A stretch of 64,000 nt of DNA from CAVSJO01 sp963728445. Its GTDB lineage: Bacteria; Gemmatimonadota; Gemmatimonadetes; Longimicrobiales; RSA9. Below, in pieces: positions 63,814 through 64,000 of this stretch. The stretch lies in NCBI GenBank assembly GCA_963728445.1, contig CAVSJO010000006.1, positions 310,001 through 374,000 of the forward strand, read 5' to 3'. Positions within the stretch are counted from its first letter, which is position 1. Every line of letters starts with the position of its first letter. The notes beneath the pieces were generated by a model. The model saw only the letters and a list, made by a program, of their open reading frames with translations, was not told the origin of the DNA and ran no database searches. The position numbers and the translations under genes were made by a program.

Positions 63814-64000
63814 GGCAGGGGAGCGTCCGGATGGAGCAGGCGCGCGAGCTGGCGGGCCACGGCGGCGACGCCGGGGCCCGGACGGCTGAAGCGGGACTCG
63901 GGCACGACGTGCACCCGACCTGCGCGCACGGCCCGGAGCGCACGCCAGCCGGGGGCGGTGCGCAGCCACGCCGTGTCCGGGCGGTCGGGATTGAAGCTGG
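63810..64000 (-). CDS. btuF: ABC transporter substrate-binding protein, BtuF-like, C-terminal end (cut by window edge)
   Basis: Only the last 63 codons are in the window. They read through WRALRAVRAGRVHVVPES and FSRPGPGVAAVARQLARLL to the stop, the usual end of the periplasmic BtuF/FhuD-type binding protein (the RVYVVPES-like strand and RPGPR-like turn). It is coupled to btuC by an ATGA overlap. The rest of the gene and any cobalamin riboswitch would be to the right of the window. Confidence 0.8.
   Translation of the reverse strand, partial: SFNPDRPDTAWLRTAPGWRALRAVRAGRVHVVPESRFSRPGPGVAAVARQLARLLHPDAPLP

Overview
The window is very GC-rich, densely coded chromosomal DNA with no phage, insertion sequence, CRISPR array, rRNA or tRNA that I can see. 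The combination of high GC, a PorV/PorQ-family barrel overlapping a secreted protease with a type IX-like C-terminal domain, tricorn-type and prolyl-oligopeptidase-type exported peptidases, 4-bp gene overlaps and promoter -10 boxes of the form TAnnTT suggests a Gram-negative member of the Fibrobacteres-Chlorobi-Bacteroidetes superphylum, most likely Gemmatimonadota. That assignment is inference from gene content.

Left third (1-19,000): a tricorn-like protease cut by the window edge, a PLP-dependent desulfhydrase/deaminase, an M20 dipeptidase, a membrane-anchored lytic transglycosylase, a GroES-like/Hsp33 chaperone pair, a PorV-like barrel plus S8 protease pair, and a fatty-acid oxidation group (two acyl-CoA dehydrogenases, a MaoC hydratase, an unknown zinc-ribbon protein) with an aldo/keto reductase and a nucleotidase-like HD protein. 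A 586-nt gap at 18476-19061 holds a structured leader with a 20-codon ORF and a terminator-like hairpin ahead of the second acyl-CoA dehydrogenase.

Middle (19,000-41,000): a histidine-kinase-like dimerisation fragment, then gcvH, gcvP and an octanoyltransferase that can supply lipoyl groups to GcvH; a complete five-gene dipeptide/oligopeptide ABC importer with an unusual fusion in its second permease; an orphan ExbB/TolQ protein; a TPR-type soluble lytic transglycosylase; a cold-shock protein; polA and ssb; an outer-membrane barrel; and a short primary-type sigma factor.

Right third (41,000-64,000): a minus-strand string of seven genes joined by six consecutive 4-bp overlaps (amidohydrolase, methyltransferase, FAD oxidoreductase, START-like cyclase, ketosynthase, DUF4126 membrane protein, AhpD-like protein), preceded by an Omp85-like protein. 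It looks like an uncharacterised aromatic polyketide/quinone-type pathway and is the best candidate here for an undescribed system. Then come maeB-pckA (C4 to phosphoenolpyruvate and pyruvate), an HD phosphohydrolase, a prolyl oligopeptidase, a PP2C phosphatase, a lipoprotein, a second sigma factor overlapping rsgA, and a vitamin B12 uptake operon (btuF-btuC-btuD-btuB) running in from the right edge.

Across intergenic regions I find a repeated promoter form, TTGAC-like -35 with 17-18 nt to TAnnTT(C/G/T), which resembles a cross between the sigma70 and Bacteroidetes consensus. Start codons were revised for many genes from ribosome-binding sites and overlaps; TTG and GTG starts are common.
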